Source: Anaerococcus sp.
Lineage (GTDB): Bacteria; Bacillota; Clostridia; Tissierellales; Peptoniphilaceae
NCBI GenBank assembly: GCA_030532385.1
Contig: JAUNLG010000001.1
Location: 62,001-126,000, forward strand
DNA length: 64,000 nucleotides
Direction of reading: 5' to 3'
A program made the translations under genes and the position numbers. The first letter of the stretch is position 1. Every line of letters begins with the position of its first letter. The notes beneath the pieces are model-generated. The model was not told where the DNA came from and made no database searches. It saw only the letters and a program-made list of their open reading frames with translations. This document shows positions 8,458 through 18,466 of the stretch, one piece after another.

Positions 8458-10071
8458 TTATTTTGTCATTTCTGCTAGGTCTTCTTCTACTGTTGTATTT
8501 GGTGCAATATTGAAGTTTTCTACTAGGAAGTCTACTACTGTTTCTGATAGGAAAGCTGGTAGTGTTGGTCCTAGGTGGATATTTTTTACACCAAGGCTTA
8601 GTAGGGCAAGAAGTACTATAACTGCCTTTTGTTCATACCAAGCTATATTATACTCAATTGGTAGGTCATTTATATCATCAAGTTCAAAGGCATCTTTTAG
8701 TGCTAGGGCGATTTGAACTAGAGAGTATGAGTCATTACATTGACCTGCATCAAGAACTCTTGGAATTCCATTGATATCGCCTAAGCCTAGTTTGTTGTAC
8801 CTATATTTTGCACAACCTGCTGTTAGGATTATATAATCTTCTGGTAGGGCTTTAGCAAAGTCTGTGTAGTAAGATCTTTCCTTAAATCTACCATCACAAC
8901 CACCCATTACTACGAATTTCTTGATGTTTCCTGCCTTGATTTCTTCAATAACCTTATCAGCTAGGGCAAGAACTTGGTTGTGGGCAAATCCACCTACTAC
9001 CTTTGTATCTTCTAGGTTGGTAGGAGCTTTTGTCTTCTTTGCTAATTCTATGATTTCACTAAAGTCTTTGTTGCCATTTTCATCAGGAGTGATGTGTTTT
9101 ACACCTGGGTAACCTGCATTACCTGTTGTAAACATCCTATCCTTGTAGGTATTGTTCTTCTTCATTGGTACTATACAGTTGGTTGTCATTAGGATTGGGC
9201 CATTGAACTTTTCAAATTCTTCATTTTGGCTCCACCAGCTGTTACCATAGTTACCGTGGAAGTGGTCATATTTTTTAAATTCTGGATAGTAGTTTGCTGG
9301 AAGCATCTCTGAGTGAGTATAGATTTCTACGCCAGAATCCTTACTTTGTTCAAGTAGGGCTTTCATATCATGTAGGTCGTGACCTGAGATTAGGATACCT
9401 GGTTTATCTCCTGCTGAGTAATCTACTTCTGTAATCTCTGGGTTACCATAAGAGCTTGTGTTTGCCTTATCTAGTAAAGCCATTGCCTTAACTCCATGCT
9501 CACCTGTCTTAATAACAAGGTCAATTAGGCTTGTAACATCCATATCTTTTGTGATTGCTTCAAGGGCATAGGTTATAAATTCATCAACTTCACTATCCCT
9601 ATAGCCTAGGACATTAGCATGGCGGTTGTAGGCTGCCATTCCCTTTAGACCATAAGTAACAAGTTCGCTTAGGCTTCTTTTATCTTCATTTACTATATTT
9701 AAAACTCCAACTTCGATTGCCTTTCTTCTAAGTTCTTCATCATCATCTGATGAATACTTAGCTATATCTGATAGGTCACTTTCATCTAAGTTTGCTGCTA
9801 GGGAATCTTTTAGGTTGATTGTATCTTTAACAGCCTTTAGTATGTATTCTTCATTAAAGTTAGCGTTAGTTATAGTTGTAAATAGGTTGTTGCAAACTCT
9901 ATCATAAACTTCATCAGCTACATTTTCACTCTTATTGGCAACTTCACTTAGGCCTTTTGTAGCATAAATTAGAAGGTCTTGGATATTTGCAGTATCTTCA
10001 TCCTTACCACAAACACCTCTTACAGTACATCCAGTATTTTTAGCTGTTTCTTGACATTGAAAACAAAACAT
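8458..10071 (-). CDS. hcp: Hybrid cluster protein (hydroxylamine/NO reductase)
   Basis: Cytoplasmic Fe-S-O enzyme that reduces NO or hydroxylamine and protects anaerobes from nitrosative stress. The 537-residue product has the N-terminal cubane ligands Cys3, Cys6, Cys15 and Cys21. The C-terminal half carries the hybrid-cluster segments, including [39 protein letters not shown] and DAGQCND. No hcr reductase gene is adjacent. A symmetric CTGTAAC-N4-GTTACAG site is placed upstream at -41.5, so activation by a Crp/Fnr-type protein is likely. Confidence 0.95.
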   Translation of the reverse strand: MFCFQCQETAKNTGCTVRGVCGKDEDTANIQDLLIYATKGLSEVANKSENVADEVYDRVCNNLFTTITNANFNEEYILKAVKDTINLKDSLAANLDESDLSDIAKYSSDDDEELRRKAIEVGVLNIVNEDKRSLSELVTYGLKGMAAYNRHANVLGYRDSEVDEFITYALEAITKDMDVTSLIDLVIKTGEHGVKAMALLDKANTSSYGNPEITEVDYSAGDKPGILISGHDLHDMKALLEQSKDSGVEIYTHSEMLPANYYPEFKKYDHFHGNYGNSWWSQNEEFEKFNGPILMTTNCIVPMKKNNTYKDRMFTTGNAGYPGVKHITPDENGNKDFSEIIELAKKTKAPTNLEDTKVVGGFAHNQVLALADKVIEEIKAGNIKKFVVMGGCDGRFKERSYYTDFAKALPEDYIILTAGCAKYRYNKLGLGDINGIPRVLDAGQCNDSYSLVQIALALKDAFELDDINDLPIEYNIAWYEQKAVIVLLALLSLGVKNIHLGPTLPAFLSETVVDFLVENFNIAPNTTVEEDLAEMTK

Positions 10072-10123
10072 ATTCTTCTCCTTTAATTTTTGATTATCTA
10101 AGCAATTTTCATCATCTATATCT

Positions 10124-10129
10124 ATTATA
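10124..10129 (-). promoter_or_regulatory. -10 element of hcp
   Basis: TATAAT on the minus strand. The 17-bp-spaced -35 position reads CAGATT, a poor match, as expected of an activator-dependent promoter. The predicted start is near 10117, 46 nt before the ATG. Confidence 0.6.
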
Positions 10130-10149
10130 CTAGGAGCCTTGGCTTTAAT

Positions 10150-10167
10150 CTGTAACCTATGTTACAG
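10150..10167. promoter_or_regulatory. HcpR/Crp-type operator upstream of hcp
   Basis: Perfect 7-bp inverted repeat CTGTAAC-N4-GTTACAG. Its centre lies between 10158 and 10159, exactly -41.5 from the start predicted from the -10 element, the classic class II activator position of the Crp/Fnr family. From memory, similar palindromes have been proposed for HcpR in other anaerobes. The Crp/Fnr-type protein at 5408-6055 is the best candidate in this window. Confidence 0.72.
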
Positions 10168-10264
10168 AAAACAAATTTACTTAAAAACTTTCAAGCATTA
10201 TTTTCAACAAAAAGGGTATAATTATAAGAAGATAAAGATCAAACGTATTTAGATAGGAGGACAT

Positions 10265-10795
10265 ATGTCAATATTTGATAAGGTTAAAAATGCCTTTTCT
10301 GGCAAAGAAGTAGAAAAAGAAGCTCCTAAAAGAGAAGAAACTTATGAAGAGATTCTTCTCTCACCAATGGATGGAGAAGTTAAAGATATCAAAGAATGTA
10401 GCGATCCGGTTTTTGCCCAAGAGATAGTAGGCAAGGGAGTTATGATAATTCCAAGCCTAGGCAAGGTTTATTCTCCAGTAGATGGAGAAATCTCAATGCT
10501 AGCTGAAACAGGCCATGCAGTTGGAATTACTTCAGATAAAAATGATGAAATCCTAATCCATATAGGCCTTGATACAGTGGAACTTGAAGGAAAGCCATTT
10601 AATATAGTAAGCAAAAATGGTCAAAAAGTAAAAAAAGGCGACCTACTAGTAGAATTTGATATAGATCAAATAAAGGCAGGTGGCAAAGAAATCCAATCTC
10701 CTGTAATAATCACAAATACAGATGGAAAAGATATACAAGCCCTAGGCTTTGGAGTAAAAAATCATGGAGATGAGCTAATAAAAGTTAGCAAGTGA
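10265..10795 (+). CDS. PTS glucose-type IIA component, stand-alone
   Basis: Soluble phosphocarrier of the glucose/sucrose PTS family, 176 residues. After a charged N-terminal segment of about 25 residues, the beta-sandwich domain shows LSPMDGEVKDI, the first histidine in AETGHAVGIT, and the phosphorylated histidine in ILIHIGLDTVELEGKPF. No IIB or IIC partner is adjacent, so it probably serves several membrane permeases lacking their own IIA. The ATG has an AGGAGG ribosome binding site, and a TATAAT lies at 10217-10222. Confidence 0.9.
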   Translation: MSIFDKVKNAFSGKEVEKEAPKREETYEEILLSPMDGEVKDIKECSDPVFAQEIVGKGVMIIPSLGKVYSPVDGEISMLAETGHAVGITSDKNDEILIHIGLDTVELEGKPFNIVSKNGQKVKKGDLLVEFDIDQIKAGGKEIQSPVIITNTDGKDIQALGFGVKNHGDELIKVSK

Positions 10796-10800
10796 AAAAT

Positions 10801-10830
10801 AAGGTCAGCGCATATCTTGTAGCTGACCTT
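10801..10830 (+). terminator. Hairpin between the IIA gene and the HAD genes
   Basis: Perfect 9-bp stem AAGGTCAGC/GCTGACCTT with a 12-nt loop, directly after the IIA stop. No T-run follows, so it may reduce rather than stop transcription into the HAD pair. Confidence 0.45.
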
Positions 10831-10853
10831 TACTATGCAAAGAAAGGAAAATA

Positions 10854-11660
10854 ATGAAAGTAATAGCTGTAGACCTTGATGGGACCCTCCTAAATAGCCA
10901 AAATCAAATCCCAGGTCTGACAAAAAATACCCTAATTAAGGCAAGTAAGCTTGGCCATAAGGTGGTAATAATAAGTGGCAGGGACTATCACGCCTGCAAA
11001 TTTATAGGAGAGACTCTAGAATTTGAAAAATATGGGGGCCTAATCTCATCATCAAATGGAGCCAATGTCTATGATAGCAAAAATCAAAAATCGATAATAG
11101 ACCACTACCTAGACCCTGATCTTGTAAGGGAAATGATAGACTTTGGAAAATCCCTAGGCTTTGATTTAATAATAAATAAAAATGGAAAGATCCTTGTAGA
11201 AAAAAAAGACACCTATAGCCTAGGCTATCTATCAAAGAAAAACAAGATGGATGTTAGCCTAGTAGAAAACCTAAAAGATACCATGGACTTTAGGGTCCAC
11301 AAGGTCTTATTCTCCAAGGACCCAAAGATAATGGGGAAAAATGCCCCAATCTTTATAGAAAAATTTAAAGATAGGGTAAATCCCATCCATTCCATGCCCC
11401 AATTTCTTGATATAATGCCAAAAGGAATCAACAAGGGCAGATCTTTATTAGAAATAGCAGATTATTATGGCATAGACCATAGGGACACCCTAGCCTTTGG
11501 AGATGAAGTAAATGATGAAGATATGATAAAAATGGCAGGTGTAGGTATAGCCATGGGAAATGCCAATGAAAAAATCAAAAGCCTAGCAGACCATATTACC
11601 CTAAGTAATGATGAAGATGGAATAGGCTATTATGTAGAAAAATATGTATTAGGAGGCTAG
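10854..11660 (+). CDS. Cof-type HAD-IIB phosphatase, first of a tandem pair
   Basis: Haloacid dehalogenase-fold phosphatase, 268 residues, of the Cof subfamily that dephosphorylates sugar phosphates, FMN or similar small molecules. Motif I is DLDGTLLNS with the nucleophilic Asp at residue 7, motif II lies in IISGRD, and motif IV is FGDEVNDEDMIKMAG. The cap domain lies between motifs II and III. The stop codon abuts the ATG of a paralogue that shares the closing ITLSNDEDG motif. Physiological substrate cannot be told from sequence. Confidence 0.88.
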   Translation: MKVIAVDLDGTLLNSQNQIPGLTKNTLIKASKLGHKVVIISGRDYHACKFIGETLEFEKYGGLISSSNGANVYDSKNQKSIIDHYLDPDLVREMIDFGKSLGFDLIINKNGKILVEKKDTYSLGYLSKKNKMDVSLVENLKDTMDFRVHKVLFSKDPKIMGKNAPIFIEKFKDRVNPIHSMPQFLDIMPKGINKGRSLLEIADYYGIDHRDTLAFGDEVNDEDMIKMAGVGIAMGNANEKIKSLADHITLSNDEDGIGYYVEKYVLGG

Positions 11661-12461
11661 ATGAAATTAATAGGATTAGACGTAGATGGAACCTTGGTAA
11701 ATAGCCAAAGGGTAATAAGCGAAAAAACTAGACTTAGCCTAATAAGGGCTATGGAAGAAGGTCATAAGCTTGCCATTGTAACAGGTAGGCCCCGGGCTGG
11801 AGTCATAGACCTTGCTGAGAAATTAGAATTTAAAAAATATGGAGGCTACCTATCAACCTTCAATGGAGGCATGCTAGTAGACTATAAGAATGATAAAGTA
11901 ATAAAAAACCATAGCCTAGATAGTAAGCTAGCCATGGAAATAATACACTTTAGTAAAGACCTAGATTTAGAAATAATAATCCCCCATAAGGATAAGCTTT
12001 ATACAAGAAAAAGAGGATTTTATGCCGAATTTGAGGCTAAAGCCCTTAATATGGACCTTGTAGTAGAAGAAAATCTAGAGAATATAATAGACTTTGCCCC
12101 AAACAAATTCCTCTTTGCCCAAAAGTCTGAAAAGATAGACCTACCCAGCCAAAAACTAAAAGAAGCCTTTGGCGAACAAACCGAGCAAGTAAAATCATCA
12201 AGATTTTACTATGAAGTAATGCCCAAGGGACTAAGCAAGGGAAAAAGTCTTATAGAACTTGGAGAAATCCTAGGCATAAAAAGAGAAGACACCCTAGCCT
12301 TTGGAGATGAGATGAACGATTATTCCATGATAGAAATGGCAGGAGTTGGTATAGCCATGGCAAATGCAGTAGACCCAATCAAAAACCTAGCTGACTACAT
12401 CACCCTATCAAATGATGAAGATGGGATAAGCTACTATCTGGAGAAATTTATCCTAGTATAG
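11661..12461 (+). CDS. Cof-type HAD-IIB phosphatase, second of a tandem pair
   Basis: Second Cof-type phosphatase, 266 residues, starting immediately after the stop of its paralogue (TAGATG). It has motif I DVDGTLVNS, motif II AIVTGRPRAG, the motif III lysine in MPKGLSKGKSL and motif IV FGDEMNDYSMIEMAG. Similarity to the first copy runs along the whole length, which points to a local duplication. Cap-domain residues differ more than the core, so the two may have different substrates. Confidence 0.88.
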   Translation: MKLIGLDVDGTLVNSQRVISEKTRLSLIRAMEEGHKLAIVTGRPRAGVIDLAEKLEFKKYGGYLSTFNGGMLVDYKNDKVIKNHSLDSKLAMEIIHFSKDLDLEIIIPHKDKLYTRKRGFYAEFEAKALNMDLVVEENLENIIDFAPNKFLFAQKSEKIDLPSQKLKEAFGEQTEQVKSSRFYYEVMPKGLSKGKSLIELGEILGIKREDTLAFGDEMNDYSMIEMAGVGIAMANAVDPIKNLADYITLSNDEDGISYYLEKFILV

Positions 12462-12498
12462 AAATAAGCCCTAGGCTCATAAAAGCCAGGGCTTATTT
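12462..12498. terminator. Terminator between the HAD pair and the cellobiose operon
   Basis: AATAAGCCCT pairs with AGGGCTTATT, and GGCT with AGCC, leaving one bulged A and a short loop. It is A-rich on the left and T-rich on the right, so it could serve both converging units. Confidence 0.7.
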
Positions 12499-12525
12499 TA
12501 TATTCTTCTCATATGATTAATTATT

Positions 12526-13965
<1,440 letters not shown>

Positions 13966-15291
13966 CTAGTTATTCCTTAATTCTTCTTGTTCCATCATAT
14001 ATAGTTCATTATCACGCTTTTTAAAGAATGGTAGGTAAATTAAGCCTGCAACTAGCGCACAAACTAAAGCTAAGACAAAAGCTTTCCAATCCCCACCTGT
14101 AGCTATAAATGCACCAATACCAGCAGGTGTAGGCCAAGGTTGTTGGGCAATAATTGGTCTTACTAAATTAAGTGCAGTAGCAAAGTAAGCAACTGACATA
14201 GAAGCTATAGGCGCAAGAACAAATGGTATAGCAAAATATGGATTATAAACAATTGGTAGACCAAATATAATTGGCTCATTAATATTAAATATAGCTGGTA
14301 CTATAGAAGCACGTCCTAACATTTTAAATTGTTCACTCTTTGACATAAAAGCAAGCATTATTATAAACACTAAGGTTGCCCCTGATCCACCTACTGTTAC
14401 ATAAGCATTATTAAATTCACCAGCAAAAGGTATATTTGCTCCTCCTACGTTTTGTTCCATATTAAATAAAACTATTGGGGAAAGCAAGGAGGATATGATA
14501 GTGGCTCCATGGATACCTACAAGCCATAGGGCATGCATTAAGAAGTATGCAATGACTAATCCTCCCCAAGAGCCTGCAATATTAGTTACAAAGCCAAAAG
14601 GTATAGCTATAACTTGGAAAACATCAGTTCCAAGACTTACTAAAATTCCATTTACAATCATTATAATAAAAGATAGCATAAATGCTGGTATTAAAGCTGT
14701 AAAGGAGTTTGCCACCCCATCTGGTACAGCATCAGGCATTTTTATGACTATATTTTTCTCTATACAAAACCTGTAGAGCCTAACACATAAAAATGACATT
14801 ATTATAGCAGTAAATATTCCTACAGCACCTAATCTTGTTGGTCCTGTTCCCATAGCCCAACCGTTAATAATATTATTAGCAGGATCATTTATATACTTTA
14901 AACCATCAACATTGGTAAATTGAGGTATTAGCATAAAAAATCCAAAAACTGTAAGTAACATTCCCGAAATAGGATTAAGGTCTAAATCATCTTCTTCTGA
15001 TATAAGCTTAGTATATTCATAAGGTATAACCAAAAGGAAGTATAAACCTATTATTGCCATAGAGGCATTATAAGCTAGCATATATATATCTGTTACCTTA
15101 ACTAAGGTTGCATCATAAAATCCTTGCAAGGGTGTTATTACTGTTGGTAATACATTAAGTACTAAGAACATAGAACCAACTATAGAAAATGTAATGGATG
15201 CCATTCCTGCTGCGGTAATAGCTCTTACAAGTTTATAGTTTGATATCTTAGTTAAAGGTCCCATTAAATATTTTTCTAAAAATTCAAACAT
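13966..15291 (-). CDS. PTS lactose/cellobiose-family IIC permease
   Basis: Membrane channel that moves a beta-glucoside across the membrane during phosphorylation. The 441-residue protein starts MFEFLEKYLMGPLTKIS and has about ten hydrophobic segments. Family motifs include LWLVGIHGATIISSLLSP, NINEPIIFGLPIVYNP and AQQPWPTPAGIGAFIATGGDW. Its partners IIB and IIA lie just upstream, but an unrelated membrane gene separates IIB from IIC. Cellobiose or another beta-diglucoside is the likely substrate given the GH1 phospho-glucosidase. Confidence 0.93.
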   Translation of the reverse strand: MFEFLEKYLMGPLTKISNYKLVRAITAAGMASITFSIVGSMFLVLNVLPTVITPLQGFYDATLVKVTDIYMLAYNASMAIIGLYFLLVIPYEYTKLISEEDDLDLNPISGMLLTVFGFFMLIPQFTNVDGLKYINDPANNIINGWAMGTGPTRLGAVGIFTAIIMSFLCVRLYRFCIEKNIVIKMPDAVPDGVANSFTALIPAFMLSFIIMIVNGILVSLGTDVFQVIAIPFGFVTNIAGSWGGLVIAYFLMHALWLVGIHGATIISSLLSPIVLFNMEQNVGGANIPFAGEFNNAYVTVGGSGATLVFIIMLAFMSKSEQFKMLGRASIVPAIFNINEPIIFGLPIVYNPYFAIPFVLAPIASMSVAYFATALNLVRPIIAQQPWPTPAGIGAFIATGGDWKAFVLALVCALVAGLIYLPFFKKRDNELYMMEQEELRNN

Positions 15292-15292
15292 A

Positions 15293-15772
15293 TTAACCTC
15301 TTTTATTTTTATATTCTTTTATCTTTTTACTTATTTTGTCATCATCGTTTTTTATATTTATAGCTTTTAGCAAGCTTATTAAAGAAAGAAGTCCAGCAAG
15401 CCCAACTAATATCAGAGCAAAGGCCTTACTGGTTAAATAAGGAAACATTATCTTATAATTAATACCTGTAAGAATTAAACTGATAGTAGTTAAAATTAAA
15501 CTAATTGATAAAAGCTTTATCGTAAAATTAAGCCTACCATCATTTCTAAACTTCATAGCCCTATAAATTTCTCCATTTATTAAAATTTGATTTAATCCAA
15601 TTATAAAAGGAATTATAATCACCCCTAGGCTTTTAGCTAAGAATGATCCAATCATCCGGTATAAGCTAATAAAAAATACTATTGTAGATAAATATCTAAC
15701 TGCAGTATACCTACTTATAGTCATTGTCCTTATGACTTCTTCTTCAATTCTTTTTTTGTTATATCTTTCCAT
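15293..15772 (-). CDS. Unknown four-helix membrane protein inside the cellobiose PTS operon
   Basis: I do not recognise this 159-residue protein. It has a basic N-terminus (MERYNKKRIEEE), four hydrophobic segments at roughly residues 26-44, 48-68, 84-104 and 116-137, and a lysine-rich tail. Its stop is 1 nt from the IIC start, and its start overlaps the IIB stop by one base, so translation is tightly coupled to both. The placement suggests an accessory or assembly factor for the permease, but there is no motif to confirm this. Confidence 0.75.
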   Translation of the reverse strand: MERYNKKRIEEEVIRTMTISRYTAVRYLSTIVFFISLYRMIGSFLAKSLGVIIIPFIIGLNQILINGEIYRAMKFRNDGRLNFTIKLLSISLILTTISLILTGINYKIMFPYLTSKAFALILVGLAGLLSLISLLKAINIKNDDDKISKKIKEYKNKRG

Positions 15773-16089
15773 CAGTTAATGTTATCTAGGACAATCTTCC
15801 CAAGTTTTTCTATTCCACTTGGTATTGGAGCATAAGCATCAAAAGTAACTTGGGCTATATTTTTATTATTTTTATCTGCCTTTGTTTCAAATTCTTTATA
15901 TCTCATTCTAATCTGAGGACTTATAAGTATTAAACTATACTCATCAGATTCAAATGGCTTATCTCCAACTGCTGCTGTAGTAGCCTCCATTTGTATATCA
16001 TGCCCTTGCTCCTTAAGCCATTTGGTTGTTTTTTTTGCCATCACAGATGAGCTCATTCCTGCGGCACATATTAATAAAACTTTTTTCAT
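15772..16089 (-). CDS. PTS cellobiose-family IIB phosphocarrier
   Basis: Transfers phosphate from IIA to the incoming sugar. The 105-residue protein has the phosphocysteine Cys8 in KKVLLICAAGMSSSVMAKK, typical of the lactose/cellobiose IIB family. Length is normal. It overlaps the IIA stop by one base and the membrane protein start by one base. Confidence 0.93.
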   Translation of the reverse strand: MKKVLLICAAGMSSSVMAKKTTKWLKEQGHDIQMEATTAAVGDKPFESDEYSLILISPQIRMRYKEFETKADKNNKNIAQVTFDAYAPIPSGIEKLGKIVLDNIN

Positions 16090-16421
16090 TATCTATCCTC
16101 CATTTTTTTTAATTTTTCATACAAACTTATAAATCTTTTTGTATTTTCCATAGCCATTGTAGCCATAGTTAGGTGGTCTTGGGCATGGACAAAAATGATA
16201 TTAAGATCATTTTTTTCTCCATTAGCTTCAGCTGTCAATAAGTCCGTCTGTATCTTATGACAGGTTAAGAATTCTTCATTAGCCTTTTTTATTAGCTCCT
16301 TTGCACTTTCAAAGTCATAGATTTCTGCCTTATCCATAGCCTCACTTGATAAAGACCTAGATTCTCCAGCGTGGACTATGATTTGAAAGGCAATTTCGTA
16401 AAGTTTTTCACTATCCATCAT
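16089..16421 (-). CDS. PTS lactose/cellobiose-family IIA phosphocarrier
   Basis: Trimeric helical phosphocarrier of 110 residues. The phosphorylated histidine is His79 in VHAQDHL, and the N-terminal FQIIVHAGESRSLSSEAM motif matches LicA/CelC. Two adjacent ATGs overlap the end of licR; the second, at 16418, is about 7 nt from the AGGAA ribosome binding site and is equally possible. The gene sits between the regulator and IIB. Confidence 0.92.
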   Translation of the reverse strand: MMDSEKLYEIAFQIIVHAGESRSLSSEAMDKAEIYDFESAKELIKKANEEFLTCHKIQTDLLTAEANGEKNDLNIIFVHAQDHLTMATMAMENTKRFISLYEKLKKMEDR

Positions 16422-18300
16422 CTCTTCCTTTCAAAAATATATTCTTAAACTCTTCTAGTGTATCTGCCATTATAGCCTTATCTATTTGTTTATCATTATT
16501 TAAAAACTCTCCCAATTTTTCATAATATGAGTTGATCTCACCTACTTCTGACCCTACAAACAAACTATAAATAAGTTCTACCTTATGTCTATCCCAATTT
16601 ATTGGTTTTTTAGGAATTAATATTATCGAGAAACTTTTCCCTTCTATTTGTTTAAGGATATGAGGTAGGGCAACTTTATTGTAGGCTGTAAAAGCCATAT
16701 TTTCTCTTTCTAGAAATTGACTTAGTAAGGTATCAGGATCTTCCTTTATCTTTTTTGATGCGAGGTCTGCAAGTTTATATAAACATTCTTCTTTATTCTT
16801 AATTTCTACATTCTTTAGGAAAATAGAATTTTCAAAAATATCATCAATTTCTCTCAAGGAGTTTTCATTGATAAGATTATCAATATTTTCAAAGTCTTTT
16901 TGCTTAAATATGATATCTACGTAAACAATCGGGGTCTTTGTTTCAAATTTTATATCTACAGATGAAACTATAAAATCAAAATCGTCAAGGTCTAAATCGA
17001 AAATTTTACTTACGTCTATTAGCGTTAGATTCTCAATTTGATCTTTATACCTTCTTTCTAGTTGCGTCTTCATTATTTGAGCAGATGAATTTCCAGATCC
17101 GCAAACAACCAAAAGATTTCTTTTAGGTGTAATGGGAGCTTCCATGGCAGATGCAAAGTGAAGGGCTAGGTAACCTATCTCATCATCAGTTAAGTTTTTA
17201 TGGTAAGTATCTCTTATAAGTTTGCTTGAAACTGTAGCTATCATAAAAGCCACTTGATTATCTTTTATATCTTCTAAGATAGGATTTTTCATAGGTAGGT
17301 CCATTTTAATTCTTTCAATTAAGGGACCTAGGTGGAGAGCAAGTGCAAAAAACAAGTCTATGTTTGACCTAAAATCATATTTTGTAAGATTATAAACCTC
17401 ATCTATCATGCCTTGAGCAAGACTAGATACCTCTTGGGATACCTTCTCATAATTTGTAACAGCATTTTTACTAACTAAATGCATAGTAAGATATAAAATC
17501 TCATCTTTTGGAAACTCTATATCTAAGTTTTCTCCCAATTGATCTACTACAAGTTTAGCTACATTAAACTCATCATAAGAAATGACCTTTTTTTGCATGT
17601 CTTCAGTAATTTTTATATATTTACCATCTTTTATCCTAAGAATAGATATATAAATATGAATTACCAAATTTTTGAAATTTACATAAGGCATATAGAAAAA
17701 ATCTGGAAAGTTGATATCAGATATTATTTCTTGGATCCTAAAAAATAATTTCTTATCACCATCACTACCAAATATTTCAGGATCTTCCCCTAATTCATTT
17801 CTAATAGCAAGTCTTATGGATTTTTCACTAGCTTCAATTTTCATCCCATAGTAAGGTTTACTTATAAGCTTTATCTTATAATCTTTTAATAGCTTTCTTA
17901 CTTTTTTTATATCCTTATTAATTTGAGATAAGGATACATAAAACATATCTGCTAGGTCTTGTTGCTTTATATAAGAGTTAGAAAATAGTAAAAGTTTTAA
18001 AATATTTTCAATTCTAAAATCTTTATTAGGATTTTCTTGATGAAAATAGGCATACTTATACCAATCATATTTTAGAAAATCTTTAAATTTTTCCTCATCA
18101 TAAATTTTGAAGATATAACCTTTTCCTATTTCTGATTCTACATAGGCTCCCTTGCCATTAATGTATGAATTTAGTATCCTTATTTCTTTTTGTATAGTCT
18201 TTGAACTCAATTCTAAAGCTTTACCAATTTCTTCAGATGTATGGAATATGTAATCGCTTGTTAGATAGTCAAATATTTCTTTTGTTCTTGTTTCTATCAT
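16411..18300 (-). CDS. LicR-like PTS-regulated transcriptional activator
   Basis: Activator of the downstream cellobiose operon, 629 residues. Domains in order: N-terminal HTH (residues about 1-60), a second Mga-like HTH (LADMFYVSLSQINKDI), two PRD domains (about 180-400, with His in LYLTMHL and LALHFASAM), an EIIB-like domain with VVCGSGNSSA, and an EIIA-like domain with the VALPH histidine. The start at 18300 is chosen because GGGTGAG lies just upstream, while the earlier ATG at 18315 coincides with the predicted transcription start. Activity should respond to PTS phosphorylation by HPr and the operon's own IIB. Confidence 0.9.
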   Translation of the reverse strand: MIETRTKEIFDYLTSDYIFHTSEEIGKALELSSKTIQKEIRILNSYINGKGAYVESEIGKGYIFKIYDEEKFKDFLKYDWYKYAYFHQENPNKDFRIENILKLLLFSNSYIKQQDLADMFYVSLSQINKDIKKVRKLLKDYKIKLISKPYYGMKIEASEKSIRLAIRNELGEDPEIFGSDGDKKLFFRIQEIISDINFPDFFYMPYVNFKNLVIHIYISILRIKDGKYIKITEDMQKKVISYDEFNVAKLVVDQLGENLDIEFPKDEILYLTMHLVSKNAVTNYEKVSQEVSSLAQGMIDEVYNLTKYDFRSNIDLFFALALHLGPLIERIKMDLPMKNPILEDIKDNQVAFMIATVSSKLIRDTYHKNLTDDEIGYLALHFASAMEAPITPKRNLLVVCGSGNSSAQIMKTQLERRYKDQIENLTLIDVSKIFDLDLDDFDFIVSSVDIKFETKTPIVYVDIIFKQKDFENIDNLINENSLREIDDIFENSIFLKNVEIKNKEECLYKLADLASKKIKEDPDTLLSQFLERENMAFTAYNKVALPHILKQIEGKSFSIILIPKKPINWDRHKVELIYSLFVGSEVGEINSYYEKLGEFLNNDKQIDKAIMADTLEEFKNIFLKGRDDG

Positions 18301-18319
18301 TTTCTCACCCTTCATCTTA

Positions 18320-18347
18320 ATTATAATAAATTCTAAATAAACCTCAA
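18320..18347 (-). promoter_or_regulatory. Promoter of the cellobiose operon
   Basis: Minus strand TTGAGG (18342-18347), 16-bp spacer, TATAAT (18320-18325). The predicted start is near 18313, giving a very short untranslated leader of about 12 nt before the ATG at 18300. No RAT-type antiterminator hairpin is present, which fits a DNA-binding LicR-type activator. Confidence 0.6.
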
Positions 18348-18404
18348 CACAAACATTTTCCTTTGCTAGAGTAATTTTATTGTTAGAAGGTTTCTCCTAG
18401 GCTA

Positions 18405-18432
18405 TTGCAAAAGCCCTAGGATTTTGTATACT
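18405..18432 (+). promoter_or_regulatory. Promoter of pfp within a palindrome
   Basis: TTGCAA (18405-18410), 16-bp spacer, TATACT (18427-18432); predicted start about 18439. The -35 lies in the loop of an inverted repeat, TCCTAGG at 18395-18401 and CCTAGGA at 18415-18421. The repeat could act as an operator. Confidence 0.55.
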
Positions 18433-18466
18433 ATTAATGATCTATAAGTAAAAAAGGAGTTATGTT

